Translations under genes and position numbers: made by a program
The notes under the pieces: model-generated
Seen by the model: only the letters and a program-made list of their open reading frames with translations
What the model was told of the DNA's origin: nothing
Database searches by the model: none
In this document: one piece after another, positions 1 through 7,098 of the stretch
Layout of the letters: the number at the start of each line of letters is the position of its first letter
Numbering within the stretch: position 1 is the stretch's first letter
DNA from: Anaeromassilibacillus sp. An250
GTDB taxonomy: Bacteria; Bacillota; Clostridia; Oscillospirales; Acutalibacteraceae
Length of the DNA: 64,000 nt
Assembly (NCBI RefSeq): GCF_002159845.1
Contig: NZ_NFJK01000019.1
Location: 1-64,000, forward strand
Direction: 5' to 3'

Positions 1-487
1 TGCTCGAATATAATACCAAACCCTACCCCTTTTGTCAACACCTTTTTTAAAAAAATTTGAAACTTTTTTCAAATTCTCCTTTTCCGGCCTTTTTCCCTGC
101 CAAAACGGGGCGTTTCTGCGGCCTTTCCATTCTACTATATATGGATAAAAAAGGCAAGGGGAAAGCACCCTGGCCACCAGGTCATGTGTGCAGCGCTCCA
201 CTCCTCCAACGCAAGCGCGCGGCGCAGGGGGATTCCACTTTTTTCAAGATTTCCTGGTAGATGGGCTGGGGAACGCGCGCGTCCTTCCTATAAAAATTTC
301 CTTTTTTCTTTGAAAATCCTTCTTTCCTATGGGATTTAGGCAGCCAGGCAGGGTGCGCGAAATGGCCCGGGAACTCCCTGGGTTCCCTTTAAAAGCGTTC
401 GATGTTCCCGCGCGAAGCTGTCCGGGTATAATTGCGCTCCCCATGGAAACAATCGTATCAATGGAAACTTCTGTGGGAGGCTACATC
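1..487. other. No gene recognised upstream of sleB
   Basis: I find no convincing gene here. Short open frames exist on both strands but none has a ribosome binding site or recognisable protein. The plus-strand frame that continues into sleB can be extended upstream to about 329, but that extension is low-complexity and has no Shine-Dalgarno. The first 60 bases are AT-rich and could be the edge of a promoter for something outside the window. Confidence 0.5.
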
Positions 488-1165
488 ATGAAACATGGCT
501 TCAGATACCTTTGGCGCATCCTGGTGATCCTGCTGGTGAACGTTTTAATCATCGCGCTGGCCGGCAATTTCGGCGGCAGCGTACAGACGCTTTCCAAAGT
601 GGGCTCCACCGGCGAGGAGGTCCGGCAGATCCAGACCAAGCTCAAGGAATACGGCGTTTACACCGGCGAGGTGGACGGCATCTACGGCACGCAGACCAAG
701 AACGCGGTCATCGCGTTCCAAAAATACAACGGCCTGGCGGCGGACGGCATCGCCGGGGAACAGACGCTGCGCAAGCTGGGGATCTCCTCCGGCGCCGGGC
801 AGGGCGGGTTCAGCAGCAGTGATGTGGACCTGCTGGCCAAGATTATTTCCGCGGAAAGCCGCGGGGAGCCCTACCAGGGGCAGGTGGCGGTCGGGGCGGT
901 GATCCTCAACCGCATCGAGCACCCCTCCTTCCCCAACACGCTGGCCGGGGTGATCTACCAGCCGGGGGCGTTTTCCTGCCTGTACGACGGGGGCGTGAAC
1001 GCGGCGGTCGCCGACTCCGCCTACCGCGCGGCGCGCGACGCGATCAACGGGAACGACCCCTCCGGCGGCGCGGTCTATTACTACAACCCTGCAAAGTCCA
1101 CCAACAAATGGATTTTTTCACGCCCGGTCATCACGGTGATCGGCAACCACCGGTTCTGCTCTTAA
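488..1165 (+). CDS. sleB: Spore cortex-lytic enzyme SleB-type hydrolase
   Basis: A 225-residue exported cell-wall hydrolase. SleB proteins are lytic transglycosylases that cut the muramic-delta-lactam peptidoglycan of the spore cortex during germination. The sequence shows an N-terminal hydrophobic signal or anchor segment (about residues 7-27), a peptidoglycan-binding type 1 domain (about 36-96, with GSTGEEVRQIQ and VDGIYGTQT), and a C-terminal Hydrolase_2/SleB catalytic domain (about 108-225, with LAKIISAESRGEPYQGQ and VGAVILNR). Residue E122 of the AESRGE motif is the expected catalytic acid by family analogy. The ATG at 488 was chosen because GGGAGG lies 9 bases upstream. No ypeB partner is adjacent. 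Its presence implies an endospore former. It could instead be a vegetative hydrolase of the same family. Confidence 0.9.
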   Translation: MKHGFRYLWRILVILLVNVLIIALAGNFGGSVQTLSKVGSTGEEVRQIQTKLKEYGVYTGEVDGIYGTQTKNAVIAFQKYNGLAADGIAGEQTLRKLGISSGAGQGGFSSSDVDLLAKIISAESRGEPYQGQVAVGAVILNRIEHPSFPNTLAGVIYQPGAFSCLYDGGVNAAVADSAYRAARDAINGNDPSGGAVYYYNPAKSTNKWIFSRPVITVIGNHRFCS

Positions 1166-1282
1166 CCCCTTTTTGGGGCGGTTCCCCGAACGCATCGGCC
1201 CGCATGTTCAAAAATTTTTTGGACGGGCCGGGCCGTTTGGGAATCCATCGCCTTTATACGGTTTCTCTTTATACCAAAAAAA

Positions 1283-1317
1283 TCACCCCCGCAGCTGGGC
1301 AGCAGCTACGGGGGTGA
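1283..1317 (-). terminator. Rho-independent terminator
   Basis: A GC-rich hairpin with 15-base arms (tcacccccgcagctg paired to gcagctacgggggtga, one bulge) is followed on the minus strand by seven T residues. It lies just past the stop of the minus-strand exported-protein gene at 1350-1841. There is no T-run on the plus side. Confidence 0.85.
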
Positions 1318-1349
1318 ACCTGTGAGGGAGTTATTCGATTTTTAAGGAA

Positions 1350-1841
1350 TTATTCAGCCTCGACAACCGAAATGCCATAGGTGAGCGTGCCGGTATAGTT
1401 GCCGGGCTTGGTGGAAGGCGCGACCACCGGCTTCACGGTATAGGTCTCCGTGCCGTCAGCCGTGAAGGAAACAATCTCCTGGCCGGTCATGGTGTCCGTG
1501 CCGGTGGTCTCCAAGGTGCGGCCGTCCGGGGTGACGATCTGATAGCGCATCACCGCGCGGGTATCCTTGTCGGTCAGGACCATCTGGTTGCGGAAATAAT
1601 CCGTGCCAGCGATCGTGACGGAAATCTTCTCATTCTCTGCGAGGTTCTCGACATCCTCTGCTACAACTTCTACATCCGTGCCATCCTTTTCAATGGTCAC
1701 CTGTGCGGGGATCGTAACCGTATAGGTCGGGTCGTTGCGCAGGGTGAAGCTAAACTCCGTGGCAGTATCCTCGGCAAATGCGGTAGCGGTCGTTCCTACG
1801 CACAATGCCAAAGCCATCATAAAAGCGATCGTTCTTTTCAT
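1350..1841 (-). CDS. Small secreted protein of unknown function
   Basis: A 163-residue protein with a clear signal peptide (MKRT, hydrophobic core to about residue 20, cleavage likely after AFA at 23). The mature part is predicted mostly beta: FSFTLRNDPTYTVTIPAQVTI near the start, and a KPGNYTGTLTYGISV ending typical of surface beta-sandwich modules in gut Firmicutes. No catalytic motif or cell-wall anchor is visible. It has a strong RBS (AGGAGG, 8 bases before ATG 1841) and its own terminator, so it is probably monocistronic. It resembles small WxL- or adhesin-like extracellular beta proteins in layout, but I cannot place it in a named family. Confidence 0.75.
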   Translation of the reverse strand: MKRTIAFMMALALCVGTTATAFAEDTATEFSFTLRNDPTYTVTIPAQVTIEKDGTDVEVVAEDVENLAENEKISVTIAGTDYFRNQMVLTDKDTRAVMRYQIVTPDGRTLETTGTDTMTGQEIVSFTADGTETYTVKPVVAPSTKPGNYTGTLTYGISVVEAE

Positions 1842-1937
1842 GTCTTTTCCTCCTAAACGAACTGTTTACAACATTCACTGGATTGTGTCTTTATCATACC
1901 GGAACGGGCGCCCGCTGTGGTTCAGGAGGGATTAAAA

Positions 1938-2153
1938 TTATGTAAAATCTAGGTTATCCAGCCACTTTTTCGCGCAATCCTCCAACCCTTCCCTGTATTC
2001 CCGGGCCTGCGCCCGCTGGCGGGCCAGCAGGGAACGGTCGATATCGACCTGCACGCAGGTCAGGCATACCCCGCGGTTGTCCAGGCGAATGTCTTCCTTC
2101 ATACAAATCCCTTCGAACCAATAGGCACAGAAATGGTTGCCGCAGTAGATCAT
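1938..2153 (-). CDS. Small cysteine-rich conserved hypothetical protein
   Basis: A 71-residue protein with five cysteines near the N-terminus (C4, C9, C17, C30, C33) in the arrangement CxxxxC...C...CLTC, followed by a charged helix rich in Arg, Ala and Glu. This looks like a small metal-binding (zinc or Fe-S) module. Similar short proteins of the form CxNxFCxYWxxGxC...LDxxGxC are common and unnamed in Clostridia. The RBS AAGGAG lies 8 bases before the ATG at 2153. It is divergent from the XRE regulator at 2298 across a region with a long inverted repeat. Confidence 0.7.
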   Translation of the reverse strand: MIYCGNHFCAYWFEGICMKEDIRLDNRGVCLTCVQVDIDRSLLARQRAQAREYREGLEDCAKKWLDNLDFT

Positions 2154-2220
2154 CGCTTTTGCTCCTTACAATTTTAGGATTTTCAAAACCATTTTATATA
2201 AGATACCATACTATATATGT

Positions 2221-2250
2221 ATTGTAAATACATAATATAGCATTTACAAT
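2221..2250. promoter_or_regulatory. Perfect 9-bp inverted repeat between divergent genes
   Basis: attgtaaat at 2221-2229 is exactly mirrored by atttacaat at 2242-2250 around a 12-base AT-rich spacer. It sits in the AT-rich intergenic region between the minus-strand cysteine-rich gene and the plus-strand XRE regulator. This suggests an operator, plausibly for that regulator. Function is inferred from position only. Confidence 0.5.
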
Positions 2251-2297
2251 CTATACATTTTCCTCTTCCATCCCTTTAAACTAATACATGGTGATGT

Positions 2298-2528
2298 ATG
2301 GTGCGGTCTGAATTTAAAAGTCTTTACAAAAAATTGGGATTGAATATTGCTTATTACCGAAAGCTGCGGGGCCTTACGCAAGAAGCCCTTGCGGAGAAAA
2401 TCGGCGTTGACCAGACCCATATCAGCAAAATCGAAGTGGCGAGCGTCGGCATTTCTTTGGATAACCTCTTCCGCATCTCCATCGCATTGGATGTGCCGCC
2501 CTCAAAACTTTTAGAATTCCGCGAATGA
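2298..2528 (+). CDS. XRE-family helix-turn-helix regulator
   Basis: A 76-residue single-domain Cro/C1-type DNA-binding protein. The HTH occupies about residues 13-68, with the motif LRGLTQEALAEKIGVDQTHISKIE typical of XRE and a final helix DNLFRISIALDVPPSKLLEF. No second domain follows. The ATG at 2298 has only a weak Shine-Dalgarno (ggtgat). It is divergent from the cysteine-rich protein gene, and a 9-bp inverted repeat lies 48 bases upstream, so autoregulation is likely. The target cannot be stated. Confidence 0.85.
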   Translation: MVRSEFKSLYKKLGLNIAYYRKLRGLTQEALAEKIGVDQTHISKIEVASVGISLDNLFRISIALDVPPSKLLEFRE

Positions 2529-2576
2529 GAACGAGGCAGTTGCAAGTTGCAGCCGCCTTGTTTTTCTATATAGAAA

Positions 2577-2602
2577 AGGCTCCCTGCAAACGCAGGAAGC
2601 CT
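2577..2602 (-). terminator. Rho-independent terminator of the VOC gene
   Basis: The hairpin aggctcCCTGC-aaac-GCAGGaagcct is followed on the minus strand by TTTTCTATA. It lies 36 bases past the stop of the gene at 2638-3045. The XRE gene on the other strand may share it. Confidence 0.75.
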
Positions 2603-2637
2603 CTCTTCCGATTTTTCTCATTCCTACTCAGGAATCC

Positions 2638-3045
2638 TTATGCCTCCGGCAGCGTGGTGACCTCCACGCGGTTCCCGTCCGGGTCCAGGATGCACGCCTC
2701 ATAATAGCCGTCGCCGGTGCGGTGCGGCTCCAGCAGCACCGGCCGCCCCTCCGCATGGGCGCGCTTCGCCAGGGCGTCCACCTCGTCCGTGCCGCCGACC
2801 GCAAAGGCGATGTGCGTCAACCCGAGCGCCTCCTGCCCCGGCGCATAGGCGCTCTCCGGGATGGTGGGCATCTGCATCAGCTCCAGCCGGCTCCCGTCCC
2901 CAAAGGTCAGGAAATACGACTCAAAATTCGGATGCGCGGCGGACTTGCTGCGGTATTTCGCCCCCGCCTTGCCGTCAAAATAGGCGCAATAAAACTCCTT
3001 CATCCCTTCCAGGTCCCTGGTCCAAATCGCAACATGTTCCAGCAT
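2638..3045 (-). CDS. VOC (glyoxalase/bleomycin-resistance fold) family protein
   Basis: A 135-residue vicinal-oxygen-chelate protein, probably a metal-dependent lyase or isomerase of the glyoxalase I-like group acting in the cytoplasm. It shows two beta-alpha-beta-beta-beta repeats and the four expected metal ligands: H4 (LEHVAI), E55 (RLELM), H78 (LTHIAF) and E128 (NRVEV). The DPDGN turn before the last strand is characteristic. Length matches single-domain lactoylglutathione lyase-like proteins. The start at 3045 has an AAGGAGG-type site just upstream. It is divergent from an AraC regulator at 3228. The substrate (methylglyoxal adduct or another) is unknown. Confidence 0.85.
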   Translation of the reverse strand: MLEHVAIWTRDLEGMKEFYCAYFDGKAGAKYRSKSAAHPNFESYFLTFGDGSRLELMQMPTIPESAYAPGQEALGLTHIAFAVGGTDEVDALAKRAHAEGRPVLLEPHRTGDGYYEACILDPDGNRVEVTTLPEA

Positions 3046-3158
3046 GGGAAATCCTCCTTACTCGTGTTCCTGCCGTTCCCGCACGGGCCGGTTGCCGCCC
3101 GGCCGCGGCCATGCCCTGCGGGCCGCGCGTTTACTGGTATTATAGCGCAAATAAGCCC

Positions 3159-3187
3159 TTGTTTCTTTTCAGAAAGCGCCATATACT
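3159..3187 (+). promoter_or_regulatory. Sigma-A-type promoter for the AraC gene
   Basis: TTGTTT (3159-3164), a 17-base spacer and TATACT (3182-3187) precede the AraC-family start by about 40 bases. A TATAAT on the opposite strand (3139-3144) could serve the divergent VOC gene. Confidence 0.6.
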
Positions 3188-3227
3188 ATAAGAAAAGCGA
3201 CAAATAATGAGAAAGGGGTTGTGATGG

Positions 3228-4124
3228 ATGCCGCTTGCACAGTGCTCCTTGCAGGTGGAGGCCAACCGGATGGAACGGCAGCCGGTCGGCCGCTCCCTGT
3301 TCCCCTGCCATGCCTATCGCGGGGATGTCCACCAGTATATCGCCTCGCAAGTCCCACCGCACTGGCACCATGAGGTGGAACTGTTTATGCTCGACCAGGG
3401 AAAAGTCGAGGTCTCCGCCGCGGAAACGCAATTTCTCTTGCAGCCCGGGCAGGGGGTGCTTGTCAACACCGACAAGCTCCACAGCATGACCTGCGCGGTG
3501 GAATCCCCCTGCCGGTACCGTTCCCTCGTATTTGACCCGTCCATCGTGGCGGGCCCCGAGGGGAACGCGATCGACGTCAAATATGTGCGCCCGTTCCTCG
3601 AAAACGGGCCGCCCACCCTTTTGCTTTTGCCCGGCGAAGCCTGGCAGAAGGACGTCCTAGACGCTTTTGTGACGGCGCATGCCGCCCGCCAGGGCGAAGC
3701 CTATGCCTTTGAGTTCACGGTCCGGGAGGCGCTCTCACGGGCATTCCTGCTGCTCCAACAGCACGCCGGGGAAGCGGCCGCCAGCCCCTCCCCCCTGCGG
3801 GAAGAGCGGCTGAAACAGATGCTTCTCTGGTTTGACGCGCACTACAGCGAACCTTTCTCCCTGCGGGTGCTCGCCCAGGCGGTGCACTTCTCCCCGCGCG
3901 AATGCGAGCGCACCTTTGAGCAGCTCCTGCACACCACGCCGCAGAGCTACCTCCAGCGGCGGCGCATCCTCGCCGCCATGGACCTGCTGACCCACGGGGA
4001 ACTGCCGGTCATCGAGATCGCGGCGCGCTGCGGCTTTTCCAGCCACAGCTACTTTTCCAAGCAGTTCCGCGCCGCAACGGGGTACACCCCGCGCGGCTAC
4101 CGCGCCAAAACGCAGGGCGCGTAA
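3228..4124 (+). CDS. AraC-family transcriptional regulator with cupin sensor
   Basis: A 298-residue regulator. The N-terminal part (about 25-110) is a cupin/AraC arabinose-binding-like fold, with PHWHHEVELFMLDQGKVEV and the LLQPGQGVLVNTDKLHSM strand pair. It probably binds a sugar or another small ligand. The C-terminal 100 residues are a double HTH_18 domain (FDAHYSEPFSLRVLAQAVHFSPRECERTFEQ, then the signature IAARCGFSSHSYFSKQFRAATGYTPRGYR). The ATG at 3228 was chosen because GAAAGGGG lies about 12 bases upstream; an alternative ATG at 3224 is out of frame. It is divergent from the VOC gene and convergent with the lipoprotein at 4181. The regulon is unknown. Confidence 0.9.
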   Translation: MPLAQCSLQVEANRMERQPVGRSLFPCHAYRGDVHQYIASQVPPHWHHEVELFMLDQGKVEVSAAETQFLLQPGQGVLVNTDKLHSMTCAVESPCRYRSLVFDPSIVAGPEGNAIDVKYVRPFLENGPPTLLLLPGEAWQKDVLDAFVTAHAARQGEAYAFEFTVREALSRAFLLLQQHAGEAAASPSPLREERLKQMLLWFDAHYSEPFSLRVLAQAVHFSPRECERTFEQLLHTTPQSYLQRRRILAAMDLLTHGELPVIEIAARCGFSSHSYFSKQFRAATGYTPRGYRAKTQGA

Positions 4125-4138
4125 GGCGGCGCAGGAAA

Positions 4139-4172
4139 GTTTTCCACCATTTGGGCAAAAACGGTGGAAAAC
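4139..4172. terminator. Possible bidirectional hairpin between convergent genes
   Basis: gttttccacc (4139-4148) pairs with ggtggaaaac (4163-4172) between the convergent AraC and lipoprotein genes. Neither side has a clean T-run, so termination is only a guess from position and the 10-bp stem. Confidence 0.35.
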
Positions 4173-4180
4173 GAAAGCGG

Positions 4181-5215
4181 TCAGTCGGGAATTGCTTCCG
4201 CCGGTTCCCCATCCCACCGGGCGACGAACACATAGGTACACCGGCCCGCCGGTTCACCCGACTGCCAGGTGCAGTCCAGCCGGAAGCCGTAGAGCGCAGG
4301 CGTCTGCGGGAACCCCAGGTCCGCGCATGCGAGCGTCCCCTGCCCGCCCTCTATGGAGAAGGCGGGCAGATATTTGTTTCCGCTTTCAAGCGTATCCTCC
4401 CCATATTCGGGGATGCTCTCCTCGTCGAGAAGGCAGGCGCTCAACCGGCCAATATCGGGGGCGCGCCCATCCAGGGAAAATTCCAGAGTCCCGTCCTCTG
4501 GCATCGAAACGATGGGCGCCTGCGCCAAGAGGTTCCAGAGTTCGGGAAACGCCTCGTCCGCCCGTGGGCTTTCCCCGCCCCAGCGATCGACCAGCGTCGC
4601 CGGTTCGAGCACGGCGTCCCCGCATTGGATGCGCAGCTGCGGCGGCGCTTTCCTCGCCGGGACGGCCTTCTGCTCCGTCCGGACCATAAAGGAGTACGTA
4701 CACCGGTTCCCGTCCGCCCATTCGCACTCCATGTTGAACCCGTGCAGGAACGGCTCCGTCCCCCAGCCGATATCCCCATATAGGATCTCCGGGCGGCATT
4801 CCAGCAGGGGGATCTCCATTTCCTGGGTTCCGGTGTACCTTCGGGAGGCAATCTTCCCCCAAAACCAGGAAAACTCCCCCGCCTCGTCCAGGGCGTAATC
4901 CTCTACCAGAATGTTTTGCGGCTTTTCCCCGGAAAAGGTGACGGTAACCTCTGTGCCGGTCGGCGCTGTGGGAATCCGGACCCCCTCCTGGACCGCGCCC
5001 GGGAACCACGGTGCGTAATCCAGCGCCGCGTCCGTAAACCCGTCCCACTCATGGAGCGTCACCCCATAATCCGCTTCCTCGCCGCCTACGGCAACCCGAA
5101 TCGCCGGGACGGTTTCCTTGGGGCCATACGCCTCCAGGCTCCCGGTGAGATGCAGGCCGCATCCCGTTGCCAGGAGCAGGCAGGCCGCTGTAATAGCCGC
5201 AATGGTCTTTTTCAT
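4181..5215 (-). CDS. Lipoprotein of unknown function
   Basis: A 344-residue lipoprotein. The start at 5215 was chosen for a strong RBS (GGAGG, 9 bases upstream) and because it gives a clean signal peptide, MKKTIAAITAACLLLATGC, with the lipidated cysteine at C19. The mature protein appears to hold two related halves. Each has a segment rich in Glu/Asp/Trp ending in a strand that reads like a membrane-facing beta unit: RCTYSFMVRTEQ in the first, RCTYVFVARWDG in the second. This suggests a tandem duplication of an extracellular beta-sandwich. No enzymatic motif is seen. It precedes another lipoprotein gene at 5412 but is separated from it by a terminator. I do not recognise the family. Confidence 0.75.
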   Translation of the reverse strand: MKKTIAAITAACLLLATGCGLHLTGSLEAYGPKETVPAIRVAVGGEEADYGVTLHEWDGFTDAALDYAPWFPGAVQEGVRIPTAPTGTEVTVTFSGEKPQNILVEDYALDEAGEFSWFWGKIASRRYTGTQEMEIPLLECRPEILYGDIGWGTEPFLHGFNMECEWADGNRCTYSFMVRTEQKAVPARKAPPQLRIQCGDAVLEPATLVDRWGGESPRADEAFPELWNLLAQAPIVSMPEDGTLEFSLDGRAPDIGRLSACLLDEESIPEYGEDTLESGNKYLPAFSIEGGQGTLACADLGFPQTPALYGFRLDCTWQSGEPAGRCTYVFVARWDGEPAEAIPD

Positions 5216-5361
5216 CGGATATTCCTCCTTCCAAAAGATTCCTCTACTTGGAATACCATCCCCCTTTCGAGGATTTTTCAATTTTTCTGGAGAAATATTT
5301 TCACATAGAAAATATATTGCGTGGAGGGGCTTCGACCCGGACGGCCGGCTACAAACCAAAA

Positions 5362-5395
5362 AAGCTGTTGCAGGCCCGTTGGCCCACAACAGCTT
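5362..5395 (-). terminator. Rho-independent terminator
   Basis: aagctgttg (5362-5370) pairs with caacagctt (5387-5395) around a further pairable ggcc core. On the minus strand it is followed by TTTTTTGGTTTG. It closes the lipoprotein gene at 5412-5987. Confidence 0.85.
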
Positions 5396-5411
5396 CTTTC
5401 CCCATATAGAA

Positions 5412-5987
5412 TTATTCCGCTTTAAATCCCTGGAACTGCTCGACGATCTCCTGCTTGTGCAGCTCGTTCTGCTCGTTCGTCTGGGTGTCCTTATAGATCA
5501 TCAGGTACTTCCCGCTGTCCGAGAGATAGGCGTCCGTGACCTCCTGCCCGATGACGGTAAAGGTGCCGTTCGCCTTGACGCTGTCCAGCACCGCCTGGGC
5601 CTCGCCGTTCAAGTTGTCGAGGTCGTATTCGTAGAGCTCCACCGTGACGTTGTTGCTGCCCTCATAGCTGAAGCGGTACTGCACGCCCGCCACCGCGCCG
5701 ATGAAATCGGCCGCCATATCCACGGGGTCGCCGCCCACGCCGCCGGTCTGCGCCAGGAAGCTGCAAAGGCCGGTGAGGTTGTCGTCCACCTCCGCCTCGA
5801 TTTCCTCCGGGTCTTTGGCGGGCGCCTGGCTCTCTTCGCCCGTCTGCGACTCCTCGCCGGGGACCGAGCTCAGGATTGCATCCGACGTTGTCCCATCTGA
5901 GCCGGAAACGGTGCCCACATCCACCCCGCAGGCGGAAATGCTGAGCAGGAGCGCCGCAGCTGCGGCGAGCGCAAGAACTTTTTTCAT
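5412..5987 (-). CDS. Lipoprotein with DUF4358-like layout
   Basis: A 191-residue lipoprotein. The start at 5987 has an AGGAGG site 10 bases upstream and gives a classic lipobox, SISAC, with C20 as the lipidated residue. A Ser/Glu/Thr-rich linker (about 22-65) leads to a globular domain of about 125 residues. That domain contains FSYEGSNNVTVELYEYDLD and FTVIGQEVTDAYLSDSGKYLMIYKD, resembling DUF4358-type lipoproteins of gut Clostridia that report an amphipathic or residue-difference signal. Function is unknown and the family match is tentative. It lies just downstream of the tRNA cluster on the same strand but has a separate RBS. Confidence 0.75.
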   Translation of the reverse strand: MKKVLALAAAAALLLSISACGVDVGTVSGSDGTTSDAILSSVPGEESQTGEESQAPAKDPEEIEAEVDDNLTGLCSFLAQTGGVGGDPVDMAADFIGAVAGVQYRFSYEGSNNVTVELYEYDLDNLNGEAQAVLDSVKANGTFTVIGQEVTDAYLSDSGKYLMIYKDTQTNEQNELHKQEIVEQFQGFKAE

Positions 5988-6061
5988 CGTCCGTCGACCT
6001 CCTATGATGTGCGGCGCAGCACCGGTTGCAAGCGCCTTGTTTTTGATTTGATAATACAAAA

Positions 6062-6085
6062 CACCTATAGCGCAGGCTATAGGTG
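6062..6085 (-). terminator. Terminator of the tRNA operon
   Basis: cacctatag - cgcagg - ctataggtg forms a perfect 9-bp stem, followed on the minus strand by TTTTGTATTAT. It is placed 10 bases after the 3' end of tRNA-Val. Confidence 0.85.
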
Positions 6086-6094
6086 CTTCAGAAT

Positions 6095-6171
6095 TGGTGG
6101 ACACAAGGGGACTCGAACCCATGACCTCTCGCGTGTGAGGCGAGCGCTCTAACCAGCTGAGCTATGCGTCC
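6095..6171 (-). tRNA. tRNA-Val (anticodon CAC)
   Basis: A 77-nt cloverleaf including encoded CCA. The acceptor stem GGACGCA/TGTGTCC pairs throughout with one G-U. The anticodon stem is CTCGC/GCGAG with loop CTCACAC, giving anticodon CAC for codon GUG. The T-loop is GGTTCGAGTCC. It is last in a Met-Glu-Val operon. Confidence 0.95.
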
Positions 6172-6204
6172 ATACCCCGTGCGCTTGCGCGGGAATAAAA
6201 AGAG

Positions 6205-6279
6205 TGGTGACCCGGACGAGATTCGAACTCGTGAAACCGCCGTGAAAGGGCGGTGTCTTAACCGCTTGACCACCGGGCC
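6205..6279 (-). tRNA. tRNA-Glu (anticodon TTC)
   Basis: A 75-nt cloverleaf with encoded CCA. The acceptor stem is GGCCCGG/CCGGGTC. The anticodon stem is CCGCC/GGCGG with loop CTTTCAC, giving anticodon TTC for GAA/GAG. The T-arm is ACGAGTTCGAATCTCGT. It is the middle gene of the operon. GluQ, encoded at 57259, belongs to a family that charges tRNA-Asp with glutamate and does not act on this tRNA. Confidence 0.95.
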
Positions 6280-6282
6280 ATT

Positions 6283-6359
6283 TGGTAGCGGCAACTGGAT
6301 TTGAACCAGTGACACTTCGGGTATGAACCGAATGCTCTAGCCAACTGAGCTATGCCGCC
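6283..6359 (-). tRNA. tRNA-Met (anticodon CAT, elongator type)
   Basis: A 77-nt cloverleaf with encoded CCA. The acceptor stem is GGCGGCA/TGCCGCT, where the first pair is a G-U wobble. The anticodon stem is TTCGG/CCGAA with loop TTCATAC, giving CAT. It lacks the three G-C anticodon-stem pairs and the unpaired 1-72 position of initiator tRNA, so it is an elongator Met tRNA. The tRNA-Ile2 alternative (lysidine-modified CAT) cannot be excluded by eye. Confidence 0.9.
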
Positions 6360-6406
6360 ATAAACGTCTCGCAGGACTTTCATATAGTCTATGCGAAGCG
6401 TTTATC

Positions 6407-6436
6407 ATTATAATACAGCCTGTCCGGTTTTGTCAA
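6407..6436 (-). promoter_or_regulatory. Near-consensus sigma-A promoter of the tRNA operon
   Basis: On the minus strand, TTGACA (6436-6431), an 18-base spacer and TATAAT (6412-6407). It ends about 47 bases before tRNA-Met, as expected for a stable RNA operon. The rest of the 6360-6726 gap holds no recognisable gene. Just before lrgA, at about 6649-6672, there is a weak inverted repeat (gcaca ... tgtgc). Confidence 0.9.
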
Positions 6437-6726
6437 GGACCATTCCAAGAAAGTTTTGACTTTTTTTGATTTTTTTCGCTTTTCCGGGAAAATCCGGGCA
6501 ATTCCCGGGGGATTGGCGCCCGGTACGCCCCATAAAGGGCCGCCTCCCGCGCATGGAACGGCCTTGGCGCGGACGGGCGGCGCTCTCCCCTGCCGCGCGG
6601 TTTCCGCATTTTTATCCAGATTTCGTGCCGTCGCGCAAAAAAGCTTATGCACATAGCGCGCGGCGGTTGTGCTATCATAATAAGGTATTTTTTGTAAGGG
6701 ATTTTCTGCACAAGGAGCGTTTCAAA

Positions 6727-7098
6727 ATGAGGATTCTCGCACAAATCGGTATCGTATTGTTTGTATGCCTCCTGGGGGAGGCGATCGCGGCGGTGCTGCC
6801 GTTCCCGTTCCCCGCCAGCGTCATCGGCATGGTCCTGCTCTTCCTGCTGCTGGCCTGCAAATGGCTCAAGCCGCGGCATATCCAGGAAAAATCCAACTTC
6901 CTGCTCTCGAACATGGCGTTCTTCTTCATCCCGGCGGGCGTGGGGCTGCTGGACTACCTGGATGTGTTGAAGGCCAATCTGGTGCCCCTGTTGGTCATCT
7001 GCCTGGTCACCACGCCCCTCGTCTTTCTGGTCACCGGGTGGACAGTGCAGGCTGTGATGAAATGGACCGCGCGGAAGGAGGACAAACCCGATGTTTGA
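6727..7098 (+). CDS. lrgA: LrgA/CidA-family holin-like membrane protein
   Basis: A 123-residue integral membrane protein with four predicted transmembrane helices (about 5-24, 29-46, 60-80, 88-110). It carries the family signature PFPASVIGMVLLFLLL followed by FFFIPAGVGLLDY. LrgA/CidA proteins behave as holin/antiholin-like regulators of murein hydrolase export, cell death and, in some species, pyruvate movement. The start at 6727 was chosen for the AAGGAG site 9 bases upstream; upstream in-frame sequence has no RBS and is not conserved. It overlaps lrgB by 8 bases, so the two are translationally coupled. No LytSR two-component system is adjacent. Confidence 0.92.
   Translation: MRILAQIGIVLFVCLLGEAIAAVLPFPFPASVIGMVLLFLLLACKWLKPRHIQEKSNFLLSNMAFFFIPAGVGLLDYLDVLKANLVPLLVICLVTTPLVFLVTGWTVQAVMKWTARKEDKPDV

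Noticed and set aside
329-487. N-terminal extension of sleB
   Set aside because: The clear RBS and signal peptide begin at 488; the extension lacks both.
3735-4257. Antisense frames over the AraC regulator
   Set aside because: They are codon-bias shadows without translation signals.
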